Shown here in pieces: positions 1-5,301 of a stretch of 8,724 bases of DNA. The DNA lies in NCBI GenBank assembly GCA_025458545.1, contig JALOSH010000079.1:1-8724 (forward strand). Direction: 5' to 3'. A program made the translations under genes and the position numbers. Position 1 is the first letter of the stretch, and the number at the start of each line of letters is the position of its first letter. The notes under the pieces are model-generated. The model was not told the DNA's origin. It searched no databases and saw nothing but the letters and a program-made list of their open reading frames with translations. Source of the DNA: Hydrogenophaga sp. (GTDB lineage: Bacteria > Pseudomonadota > Gammaproteobacteria > Burkholderiales > Burkholderiaceae).

Positions 1-741
1 CATCACCGGATCACCACCACCCGCAGGGTTGAAGAAGCTGGTGCCGAAATGGCGGTCGGTCAGGGTCATGGTGATGGCGCCGGCCAGCACGGGCATCACA
101 GCGATCAGCAGGTAGGCGGTGATCAGCCAGGTCCAGCAGAACATCGGCATCTTCATCAAGGTCATGCCAGGGGCGCGCATGTTCAGGATGGTCACGATGA
201 TGTTGATCGAACCCATGATCGACGATGCGCCCAGGATGTGCATCGCAAAGATGCCGGCGTCCATCGACGGACCCATCTGCAGTGTCAGCGGTGCGTAAAG
301 CGTCCAGCCGGCGGCAGGAGCGCCACCAGGCATGAAGAACGAGCCCACCAGCATCAGCGCGGCAGGAATCATCAGCCAGAAGCTGAAGTTGTTCATGCGG
401 GCGAAGGCCATGTCGGATGCGCCGATCTGCAGCGGGATCATCCAGTTCGCAAAGCCGACGAAGGCCGGCATGATGGCGCCAAACACCATGATCAGGCCAT
501 GCATCGTGGTCAGCTGGTTGAACAGACCCGGGTTCACCAGTTGAAGACCTGGCTGGAACAGTTCGGCGCGGATACCCAGCGCGAGCACCCCGCCCACCAT
601 CAACATCACGAACGAGAACAGCAGGTAGAGCGTGCCGATGTCTTTGTGGTTGGTGGCGTAAACCCAGCGGCGCCAGCCGGTCGGGGCATGGTGGTGGTCG
701 TCGTGCGCGTGAGCGTCATGCGGATCAAGTACTGCACTCAT
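1..741 (-). CDS. ctaD: Cytochrome c oxidase subunit I, N-terminal 247 residues (partial, cut by window edge)
   Basis: Catalytic subunit of the aa3-type heme-copper oxidase in the inner membrane, which reduces O2 to water and pumps protons. The reading frame is open from an ATG at 739-741 to base 1 and has no stop. Visible family signatures are ATNHKDIGTLY at residues 29-39, the heme a ligand H81 in TTMHGLIM, the D-channel region around GASDMAFARMNN, and GGGDPVM at the window edge, just where the family continues into its helix VI proton-pathway and CuB region. Several hydrophobic membrane helices are evident. The N-terminus is rich in histidine (H8, H11, H13, H16-H18). A purine-rich AAAGGAA lies about 6 nt before the start. 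The gene is 38 bp downstream of coxB on the same strand, so the two are probably co-transcribed. Family assignment is near certain; the CuB ligands lie outside the window. Confidence 0.97.
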   Translation of the reverse strand, partial: MSAVLDPHDAHAHDDHHHAPTGWRRWVYATNHKDIGTLYLLFSFVMLMVGGVLALGIRAELFQPGLQLVNPGLFNQLTTMHGLIMVFGAIMPAFVGFANWMIPLQIGASDMAFARMNNFSFWLMIPAALMLVGSFFMPGGAPAAGWTLYAPLTLQMGPSMDAGIFAMHILGASSIMGSINIIVTILNMRAPGMTLMKMPMFCWTWLITAYLLIAVMPVLAGAITMTLTDRHFGTSFFNPAGGGDPVM

Positions 742-779
742 GGTCTTTTCCTTTGAACTTCAATGTTTTCTTGATCGGC

Positions 780-1985
780 TCACTTGCGTGCGGCCAGCAC
801 CTCTGCAGGCTGCACCACCTGCTCGGTCTTGTTGGACCAGGTGTTCTTGGCGTAGGTCATGACAGCCGCCAACTCGGTGTCAGACAGTTGCTTCCAGGCC
901 GGCATGGCACCACCGGCTGCGCCGTTGAGCATGACGTTGATCATCGCGCCATGATCGGTGCTGGTCACCAGCGCCGAACCGTCCAGCGGCTTGATCGGAC
1001 CCGCGCCTTTGCCGCTTGCCTGGTGACAGGCGATGCAGTTGGCCGCGTACACCGACTCGCCACGCTTGACGAGGTCGGCCAGGGTCCAGACCTTGGTTGG
1101 ATCGTCGGCGGCTGCCGCCAGGGCTTTCTTTTTCTCGGCGACCCAGGCGGTGTACTCCTCGGCCGTGACCACCCTGACGTGGATCGGCATATAAGCGTGC
1201 TCCTTGCCGCAGAGTTCGGCGCACTGACCATAGAAGTCGCCGGTCTTGTTGGCGCGGAACCAGGTGTCGCGCACGAAGCCCGGGATCGCGTCCTGCTTGA
1301 CACCAAAGGCCGGGACCATCCAGGCATGGATCACGTCGTTGGCGGTGGTGATGATGCGGATCTTCTTGTCCACCGGCACCACCATGGGGTTGTCGACTTT
1401 GAGCAGGTAGTCATCGGTGGGCGGCGGGTTGCCGCTGTTGGACATTTCGCGGTGGCTGTTGTCCAGCGTGGACAGGAAACCGATGCCCTCGCCCTCGCCC
1501 TTGATGTAGTCATAGCCCCATTTCCACTGCATGCCCGTGGCCTTGATGGTCAGGTCGCTGTTGGTGGTGTCTTTCTGGGCCACCAGCACCTTGGTGGCCG
1601 GCAAAGCCATGCCGATCACGATGATCAGGGGAACAATCGTCCAGCCCAGCTCGACCCACAGGGGCTCGGCCAGCTCCTTGGATTTGTGACCGACCGACTT
1701 GCGGTGCTTCAGGATGGAATAGAACATCACCCCGAACACCAGCACGAAGATGACGGTGCAGATCGCCATCATGAACCAGTGCAGCCAGTGCTGCTCGATC
1801 GCGATGTCGGTCGCTGGCGGCGCAAAATTGAGTTGGTTCACCGCCGGACCGCCCGGCAGGTCGTTCACCGCATGGGCCAACCCGGTGACCCAAACACCAG
1901 CGCTCAACGCCGTGATCGAGGTCGCTGTCCGCAGCGTTGCCATTCGGTTCAACAGGGACTCACCCACTTTTTTTGTCATGCTCAC
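780..1985 (-). CDS. coxB: Cytochrome c oxidase subunit II with fused C-terminal cytochrome c domain
   Basis: Accepts electrons from cytochrome c and passes them through CuA to subunit I. The 401 residues show in order: an N-terminal signal-like segment (about 15-40), two membrane helices (about 68-90 and 112-132), an aromatic patch GMQWKWGYDY (151-160), and a periplasmic cupredoxin domain with all CuA ligands (H220, C255, E257, C259, H263, M266). A class I cytochrome c domain follows, with CIACH at 317-321 and the likely axial Met at M361 in GGAMPAW. Plain subunit II proteins stop before the heme domain, so this is the caa3-like fused form. The start is chosen as GTG 1985 because GAGG at 1993-1996 lies 7 nt upstream. 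An ATG two codons later (1979) would have a 13-nt spacing. An A7 run occupies codons 4-7. An FNR-type box lies 26 bp upstream of the start. TGA stop at 780-782. Confidence 0.96.
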   Translation of the reverse strand: MSMTKKVGESLLNRMATLRTATSITALSAGVWVTGLAHAVNDLPGGPAVNQLNFAPPATDIAIEQHWLHWFMMAICTVIFVLVFGVMFYSILKHRKSVGHKSKELAEPLWVELGWTIVPLIIVIGMALPATKVLVAQKDTTNSDLTIKATGMQWKWGYDYIKGEGEGIGFLSTLDNSHREMSNSGNPPPTDDYLLKVDNPMVVPVDKKIRIITTANDVIHAWMVPAFGVKQDAIPGFVRDTWFRANKTGDFYGQCAELCGKEHAYMPIHVRVVTAEEYTAWVAEKKKALAAAADDPTKVWTLADLVKRGESVYAANCIACHQASGKGAGPIKPLDGSALVTSTDHGAMINVMLNGAAGGAMPAWKQLSDTELAAVMTYAKNTWSNKTEQVVQPAEVLAARK

Positions 1986-1992
1986 TTTTGCG

Positions 1993-1996
1993 CCTC
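1993..1996 (-). promoter_or_regulatory. Ribosome binding site GAGG that favours the GTG start of coxB
   Basis: On the minus strand GAGG is followed by 7 nt and then GTG at 1985-1983. The ATG at 1979 is 13 nt away, which is long for a Shine-Dalgarno spacing. This supports the GTG start, although either start gives nearly the same protein. Confidence 0.5.
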
Positions 1997-2000
1997 GAAG

Positions 2001-2006
2001 AATATA
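2001..2006 (-). promoter_or_regulatory. Candidate -10 element (TATATT) for coxB
   Basis: The minus strand reads TATATT, five of six matches to the sigma-70 -10 consensus, 15 bp upstream of the GTG start. It would place transcription initiation near 1994. No convincing -35 hexamer occurs at 16-18 bp spacing. If this is the real -10, the adjacent FNR-type palindrome would be centred near -23, a position typical of repression. This is inference only. Confidence 0.3.
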
Positions 2007-2010
2007 AGTG

Positions 2011-2024
2011 TTGATTTATATCAA
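2011..2024. promoter_or_regulatory. FNR/ANR-type binding site upstream of coxB
   Basis: TTGATTTATATCAA is an exact match to the FNR family consensus TTGAT-N4-ATCAA (10 of 10 defined positions). It lies in the 110-bp gap between the DUF2244 gene and coxB, centred 32 bp upstream of the coxB GTG. FNR/ANR proteins bind such sites when oxygen is low. A site this close to the start would be expected to interfere with RNA polymerase, hence probable repression of the low-affinity oxidase under oxygen limitation. The sequence match is direct; binding and direction of control are inferred. Confidence 0.65.
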
Positions 2025-2095
2025 CTCAGATTAGACCAAATTTTCCACTGTCCGCCCACCCCGGGATGACCCAAGTCGGCAAGACCCCTCATACC

Positions 2096-2596
2096 CTAGA
2101 TGCCTTTCAAGGCCAGGCGAATCTCCTGAGCCAGCAAAGGCCGCAGATCGGAACGCACAAAGCGCCCCACGCGAACCGACCTCCCGCCACCCTGGACCTC
2201 GATCAACCGATCGCCACCCAGTTGTGGAACCACCTGCACCGCATGCCGCGCGAACTCGCAACGCAGCGTTTTGCCCGCACTCTCCTGCTCCACCACCAGA
2301 CGCCCATCACAAAGGCTGATGCACTCCCGATCGGTCGCATGGCGGGCATAGACCACAAACGCCACCGCCAGGGCCACCAACTCGACCACCGCAAAAGGCA
2401 GCACCAGCGTCGCGCCCATGGCCCAGAAGAAAGCGGCCACCGCCAGCGAAACACCGCTCAAACCCAGGAACACCCCCAGCAACTGGAGCGGCGTGACCGA
2501 GCAATTGCGCCGCAGCAACCAGTGCATGCCATCGGGCGACAGCGTCGCGAAACGGAATGTTTTGGGGGTGTGGCTCACCTGGCTTGACCGATCCAT
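2096..2596 (-). CDS. DUF2244 family membrane protein encoded upstream of coxB
   Basis: A 166-residue protein with two adjacent membrane helices (about 36-60 and 62-84) and a soluble C-terminal half of alternating polar and hydrophobic residues ending in RPLLAQEIRLALKGI. I recognise it as the DUF2244 family, which commonly precedes cytochrome oxidase genes in proteobacteria and has no established biochemical role. Involvement in oxidase assembly or regulation is a guess from context. The frame is open upstream to a GTG at 2698, but the ATG at 2594-2596 is chosen because an FNR-type box (2651-2664) lies inside the longer version and the extra residues look non-protein-like. No good Shine-Dalgarno precedes this ATG. 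It is 110 bp from coxB on the same strand. TAG stop at 2096-2098. Confidence 0.8.
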   Translation of the reverse strand: MDRSSQVSHTPKTFRFATLSPDGMHWLLRRNCSVTPLQLLGVFLGLSGVSLAVAAFFWAMGATLVLPFAVVELVALAVAFVVYARHATDRECISLCDGRLVVEQESAGKTLRCEFARHAVQVVPQLGGDRLIEVQGGGRSVRVGRFVRSDLRPLLAQEIRLALKGI

Positions 2597-2650
2597 GCGC
2601 GAACAGCCGTGCGACCGTGTCGGCAGAGCAGGGAAAATGCCCTGTAAAGC

Positions 2651-2664
2651 TTGATTTATGTCAA
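2651..2664. promoter_or_regulatory. FNR/ANR-type binding site upstream of the DUF2244-coxB-ctaD genes, overlapping a consensus -35
   Basis: TTGATTTATGTCAA matches the ANR/DNR-type consensus TTGAT-N4-GTCAA exactly and the FNR consensus at 9 of 10 positions. Read on the minus strand it is TTGACATAAATCAA, whose first six bases are a perfect sigma-70 -35 hexamer (TTGACA) directed toward the DUF2244 gene. No clear -10 follows at the normal spacing, which would fit either activator dependence or a non-functional -35 resemblance. The site is centred about 62 bp upstream of the DUF2244 ATG and differs from the site at 2011-2024 by one base. Confidence 0.6.
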
Positions 2665-2670
2665 TTGTAG

Positions 2671-2686
2671 CGGCGGAAAAACGCCG
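2671..2686. repeat. Short inverted repeat beside the FNR-type box
   Basis: CGGCG (2671-2675) and CGCCG (2682-2686) form a 5-bp stem around a six-base A-rich loop, in the 153-bp gap between the BioC-like gene and the DUF2244 gene. On the minus strand it lies downstream of the BioC-like stop, but no T-run follows, so it would be at best a weak transcription terminator. The rest of this gap holds the FNR-type box and nothing else I recognise. Confidence 0.25.
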
Positions 2687-2749
2687 TTTCCCTGACACCG
2701 GGGCTGCATCCAGGCCGGGCGCTGTGCAAAGCAGGCGCTGACCAGCAAC

Positions 2750-3655
2750 TCAACCGCGCCCCGCTTTCAGCATGGCCCGCATCTGGTCCACCGATACAGA
2801 CTGGTTGGCCGCCAGTGGAACGCGCGGAAGGGGCTTGAAGGCATGGCCGTAGATGATTTCGAAGGTCAGCAACAGCCGCCCGTCGTCGCCACGGGGCAGG
2901 TCCCGTTCCAGGGCCTGCACGAGACGGGTATGCCACGCCCGCCCGCGCAACGCTCCAAAGCGTCCCGAGTGCAGGTTGCGACCGAGTTCGCGCAGCTCCT
3001 GCAACAGCGTCTCGGCGCTGGAATAAGACAGGGTGATGCGTTCCATGTCCATCACCGGCTCGGCGAAGCCACTTTGCACCAGCATGTCGCCCCAGTCGTG
3101 CATGTCGGTGAACGCATGGGCCGGGTCGGGCCAACCCTGCAACGCGAACACCGAGCGCAGCTCGCGCAAGGTGTCGGGCCCGAGGCAAGAGAACATCAGA
3201 AAACCGTTGGTCTGGATCAGGCTGTGCCAGCGCTTGAGCAAGGCCAAAGGCATGGGCTCGTGGTGCAGCGACATGTTGGCCCACACCATGCCCACCTGCT
3301 CGCCCGCACCCAAGGGGCTGCTGCGCTGTTCACGCTGCCAATGCAAAGGATTCCAGGACCGGATCGCGGGCTCCCGCGTGGCGTCGAGCGCTTCGGACAG
3401 GCGGGTCGCCTCGACATGGCAGGCGGCCAGGGGCAGACGTTCGCGCAGCAAGCGGTGGGCTTGCAAGCCGCCCACCATGGGCTCCCAGTGAAGCCAGCTC
3501 GCCGGTTGCTCACGGAACAAGCCCAGCCGCTGCACCATGCGAGAAGCCACTTCCTCGTGCAACCAGGGGCTGTGCACGCGCGGCATGCCGAGCCAGCGCT
3601 GCGCCGCCCGGGCATCCAAGCCCGGCACCGCGTTTGCATCTTGAGGGGTAGACAT
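2750..3655 (-). CDS. BioC-like methyltransferase homologue with degenerate SAM motif
   Basis: A 301-residue protein similar to BioC, the malonyl-ACP O-methyltransferase that starts biotin synthesis. BioC-like landmarks are ANMSLHHEPMPLALL (126-140), CLGPDTLRELR (157-167), DMHDWGDMLVQSGFAEPVMD (184-203) and FEIIYGHAFKP (265-275). The glycine-rich SAM-binding motif I expected in the first third is not recognisable: residues 52-67 read ASWLHWEPMVGGLQAH, with no acidic-x-G-x-G-x-G pattern. No other bio gene is nearby. It may therefore be a diverged paralogue with another or no methyltransferase activity; I leave the symbol empty. It is transcribed divergently from comF, with 13-49 bp between starts depending on the comF start. 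No clear Shine-Dalgarno precedes ATG 3655. A TATACT at 3691-3696 (minus strand) could be its -10. Confidence 0.75.
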   Translation of the reverse strand: MSTPQDANAVPGLDARAAQRWLGMPRVHSPWLHEEVASRMVQRLGLFREQPASWLHWEPMVGGLQAHRLLRERLPLAACHVEATRLSEALDATREPAIRSWNPLHWQREQRSSPLGAGEQVGMVWANMSLHHEPMPLALLKRWHSLIQTNGFLMFSCLGPDTLRELRSVFALQGWPDPAHAFTDMHDWGDMLVQSGFAEPVMDMERITLSYSSAETLLQELRELGRNLHSGRFGALRGRAWHTRLVQALERDLPRGDDGRLLLTFEIIYGHAFKPLPRVPLAANQSVSVDQMRAMLKAGRG

Positions 3656-3668
3656 CGCAGGGGATCAC

Positions 3669-4445
3669 ATGAGGGTGGACGAACGCCCAAAGTATATTGA
3701 CCACATGTCTGGCAACGCCCCCACCATCACGTCCCGCTCCCTGCGGACTGCCCGGTGGCCTGGCATCTGTCAGGTGTGTGGACGCTGGCCGGCGCAACCG
3801 GTGTGCCAGGCTTGCGAAGCGCGCTTTGTCTCCCAGACCTGGCGCTGCCAGGGCTGTGCCACGCCGATGACAAGCGACAGCGGCCTGTGTGGTCAATGCC
3901 GCACGGCGCCAGCACCCCGCGCTCTGCAAACCTGTCTGGCCGTGGTGGACTACGCTTATCCCTGGGACGAACTGATCGCCCGCTTCAAATTCCGCAACCA
4001 GCCGGGCTGGGCCGCACCGCTGGCGCAACTGATGCTGCGCCAACCCGAGGTTCGCACCCTGATGCAGGCCTGCACCCATCTGGTGCCGGTTCCGGTGACA
4101 CCGGCTCGCCTGGCCGAACGTGGCTACAACCAGGCCTGGGAACTGGCCAAAGCACTGCACCTGCGTGCCGGGCCCAAGACTCTGAAGGCACGGCCTGAGG
4201 CGCTGATGCGGGTGCGCGAGACGGTCGATCAGCATCTGCTGCCACGCGACCAGCGCCTGCACAACCTGCGCGGCGCGTTCGCCGCGCACCCCGACCATGT
4301 GACCGATCTGGCCCAGGCCGATGTGCTGCTGGTGGACGACGTGACCACCACCGGCGCCACGCTGCAAGCGGCGGCCGTGGCCTTGCACCTGGCGGGCGCG
4401 GGTTCGGTCAGCGCGCTGGTGCTGGCCCGCACGCCGTCCGACTGA
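3669..4445 (+). CDS. comF: ComF family protein (zinc-finger plus phosphoribosyltransferase domain)
   Basis: ComF/GntX-type cytoplasmic protein linked in other bacteria to DNA uptake or processing of imported DNA; its exact reaction is not established. With the start at 3669 it has 258 residues. An N-terminal zinc-ribbon region contains paired cysteines (C34/C37, C46/C49, C60/C63, C74/C77). The C-terminal type I phosphoribosyltransferase domain carries RGYNQAWELAKAL (151-163) and the PRPP loop VLLVDDVTTTGATL beginning at 219. The start is uncertain. ATG 3669 has AGGGGA at 3659-3664 as a plausible ribosome binding site. ATG 3705 has none but gives an N-terminus of more usual length (22 residues before the first cysteine). 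It is divergent from the BioC-like gene, and TGA lies at 4443-4445. Confidence 0.9.
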   Translation: MRVDERPKYIDHMSGNAPTITSRSLRTARWPGICQVCGRWPAQPVCQACEARFVSQTWRCQGCATPMTSDSGLCGQCRTAPAPRALQTCLAVVDYAYPWDELIARFKFRNQPGWAAPLAQLMLRQPEVRTLMQACTHLVPVPVTPARLAERGYNQAWELAKALHLRAGPKTLKARPEALMRVRETVDQHLLPRDQRLHNLRGAFAAHPDHVTDLAQADVLLVDDVTTTGATLQAAAVALHLAGAGSVSALVLARTPSD

Positions 4446-4476
4446 GTTGCCGGCCTCGGGTGCAGCGGTTCGGGCC

Positions 4477-4536
4477 TGGAGGTGGCCCTCCACAGCGGTT
4501 GAACAGGGCGTGCCCTGACCGAAGGCGGTGGCCGCC
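4477..4536. repeat. Cluster of three short perfect inverted repeats after comF
   Basis: In the 235-bp gap between comF and trmL there are three hairpin-capable units in a row. TGGAGG/CCTCCA (4477-4482, 4487-4492) has a 4-nt loop and is flanked by direct repeats CAGCGGTT at 4463-4470 and 4493-4500. CAGGGC/GCCCTG (4504-4509, 4512-4517) has 2 nt between the arms. GGCGG/CCGCC (4524-4528, 4532-4536) has a 3-nt loop. None is followed by a T-run, so this is not a classical rho-independent terminator. It could be a transcript-end structure for comF or a protein-binding region. Confidence 0.35.
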
Positions 4537-4680
4537 ATCACAAGGCTGCACAGAGCGCAGCAACCTGCGGGCGAACCCTCGCACATCCCCGCTTATGATC
4601 GCGCCGTCGCAGGGAGGCCAATAGACCAGATCACTGGCGCGCCAAGGTTCTGCATCCGACGCCACCGCTTCCTGCCCGCC

Positions 4681-5154
4681 ATGTTCCACATCGTCCTCGT
4701 CGCCCCCGAGATTCCACCCAACACCGGCAACGTGATCCGCCTGAGCGCCAACACCGGCTGCGCCTTGCACCTGATCGAGCCCCTGGGTTTCTCGATGGAC
4801 GACAAGCTGATGCGCCGGGCCGGGCTCGACTACCACGAGTACGCCGATCTGCGGCGCCATGCCGACTGGGGCCAGTTCCTGCAGAGCGAACGACCCGACC
4901 CCGAGCGCCTGTTTGCCTTCACCACCAAGGGCAGCCACAACGCGTTCGACGCCAGCTTCCAGCCTGGCGACTGGCTGGTGTTCGGCTCGGAAACCCAGGG
5001 GCTGCCTGCGGCATTGCGCGAGCAGTTTCCCGAGTCCCAGCGCCTGCGCCTGCCGATGCTGCCGGGGCAACGCAGTCTGAACCTGTCCAACGCGGTGGCT
5101 GTGATGGTGTTTGAAGCTTGGCGCCAGCAGGGCTTTGGGACCACAGCAGTGTGA
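4681..5154 (+). CDS. trmL: tRNA (cytidine(34)-2'-O)-methyltransferase
   Basis: TrmL (YibK) of the SPOUT superfamily uses SAM to 2'-O-methylate the wobble nucleotide of tRNA-Leu isoacceptors, acting as a cytoplasmic dimer with a trefoil knot. The 157-residue length is typical of the family. Diagnostic motifs are PPNTGNVIRLSANTG (12-26), FGSETQGLP (101-109) and LPMLPGQRSLNLSNAVAVMV (124-143), the last forming the knot and SAM pocket. The frame is open to an ATG at 4528, but MFHIVLVAPEIPPNTG is the conserved N-terminus, so ATG 4681 is chosen. No Shine-Dalgarno precedes it. A strong AGGGAGG sits at 4610-4616, about 64 nt upstream, with no start codon near it, and a TATGAT resembling a -10 lies at 4594-4599. 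TGA at 5152-5154. Confidence 0.95.
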   Translation: MFHIVLVAPEIPPNTGNVIRLSANTGCALHLIEPLGFSMDDKLMRRAGLDYHEYADLRRHADWGQFLQSERPDPERLFAFTTKGSHNAFDASFQPGDWLVFGSETQGLPAALREQFPESQRLRLPMLPGQRSLNLSNAVAVMVFEAWRQQGFGTTAV

Positions 5155-5274
5155 AACTTGTCACCCCGTCCCATAGATGCTTCTCTACAGCTCTTCCGCA
5201 GCCAGGCAAACAGTGCCCCAATCCGATCTTGGCCAACGTGCGCCACAAGCCACTTCCGCCACCGACACCAACGC

Positions 5275-5286
5275 GCGCCATGGCGC
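5275..5286. repeat. Perfect 12-bp palindrome upstream of a small gene
   Basis: GCGCCATGGCGC is a perfect palindrome 15 bp before the GTG start at 5302. It lies in the 147-bp gap after trmL, which otherwise shows nothing recognisable. It may be an operator or chance in GC-rich sequence. Confidence 0.2.
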
Positions 5287-5291
5287 CGCCC

Positions 5292-5295
5292 GGAG
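5292..5295 (+). promoter_or_regulatory. Ribosome binding site GGAG fixing the GTG start of the small gene
   Basis: GGAG is followed by six bases and then GTG at 5302. The frame is open further upstream to 5158, but the predicted upstream residues are arginine- and proline-rich and look like translated non-coding sequence. This signal therefore decides the start. Confidence 0.6.
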
Positions 5296-5301
5296 AACAC
5301 C

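Noticed and set aside
49..756. Long plus-strand open frame of 235 codons opposite ctaD
   Set aside because: It is antisense to an unmistakable ctaD frame. Its translation is rich in His, Gln and Arg and has no recognisable domain, typical of shadow frames in high-GC coding DNA.
753..763. TTGAACTTCAA as a third FNR-type site between coxB and ctaD
   Set aside because: It is an odd-centred 11-bp palindrome; the half-site spacing is wrong for FNR (one central base instead of four), and the half-sites lack the T/C at position 5.
2001..2024. TTGATA (2019-2024, minus) with TATATT (2001-2006) as a complete coxB promoter
   Set aside because: The hexamers are only 12 bp apart, too close for sigma-70. 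Only the -10 was kept, at low confidence.
753..2069. 438-codon plus-strand open frame opposite coxB
   Set aside because: Longer than coxB itself, but the translation is a low-complexity mix of Val, Gly, His, Asp and Arg without motifs, while the minus strand encodes full CuA and heme sites. Explained by codon bias.
2843..3700. 285-codon plus-strand open frame opposite the BioC-like gene
   Set aside because: No protein-like motifs. The opposite strand has clear BioC-family landmarks.
3510..4586. 358-codon minus-strand open frame opposite comF
   Set aside because: Antisense to the ComF zinc-finger and PRPP motifs; composition is that of a shadow frame.
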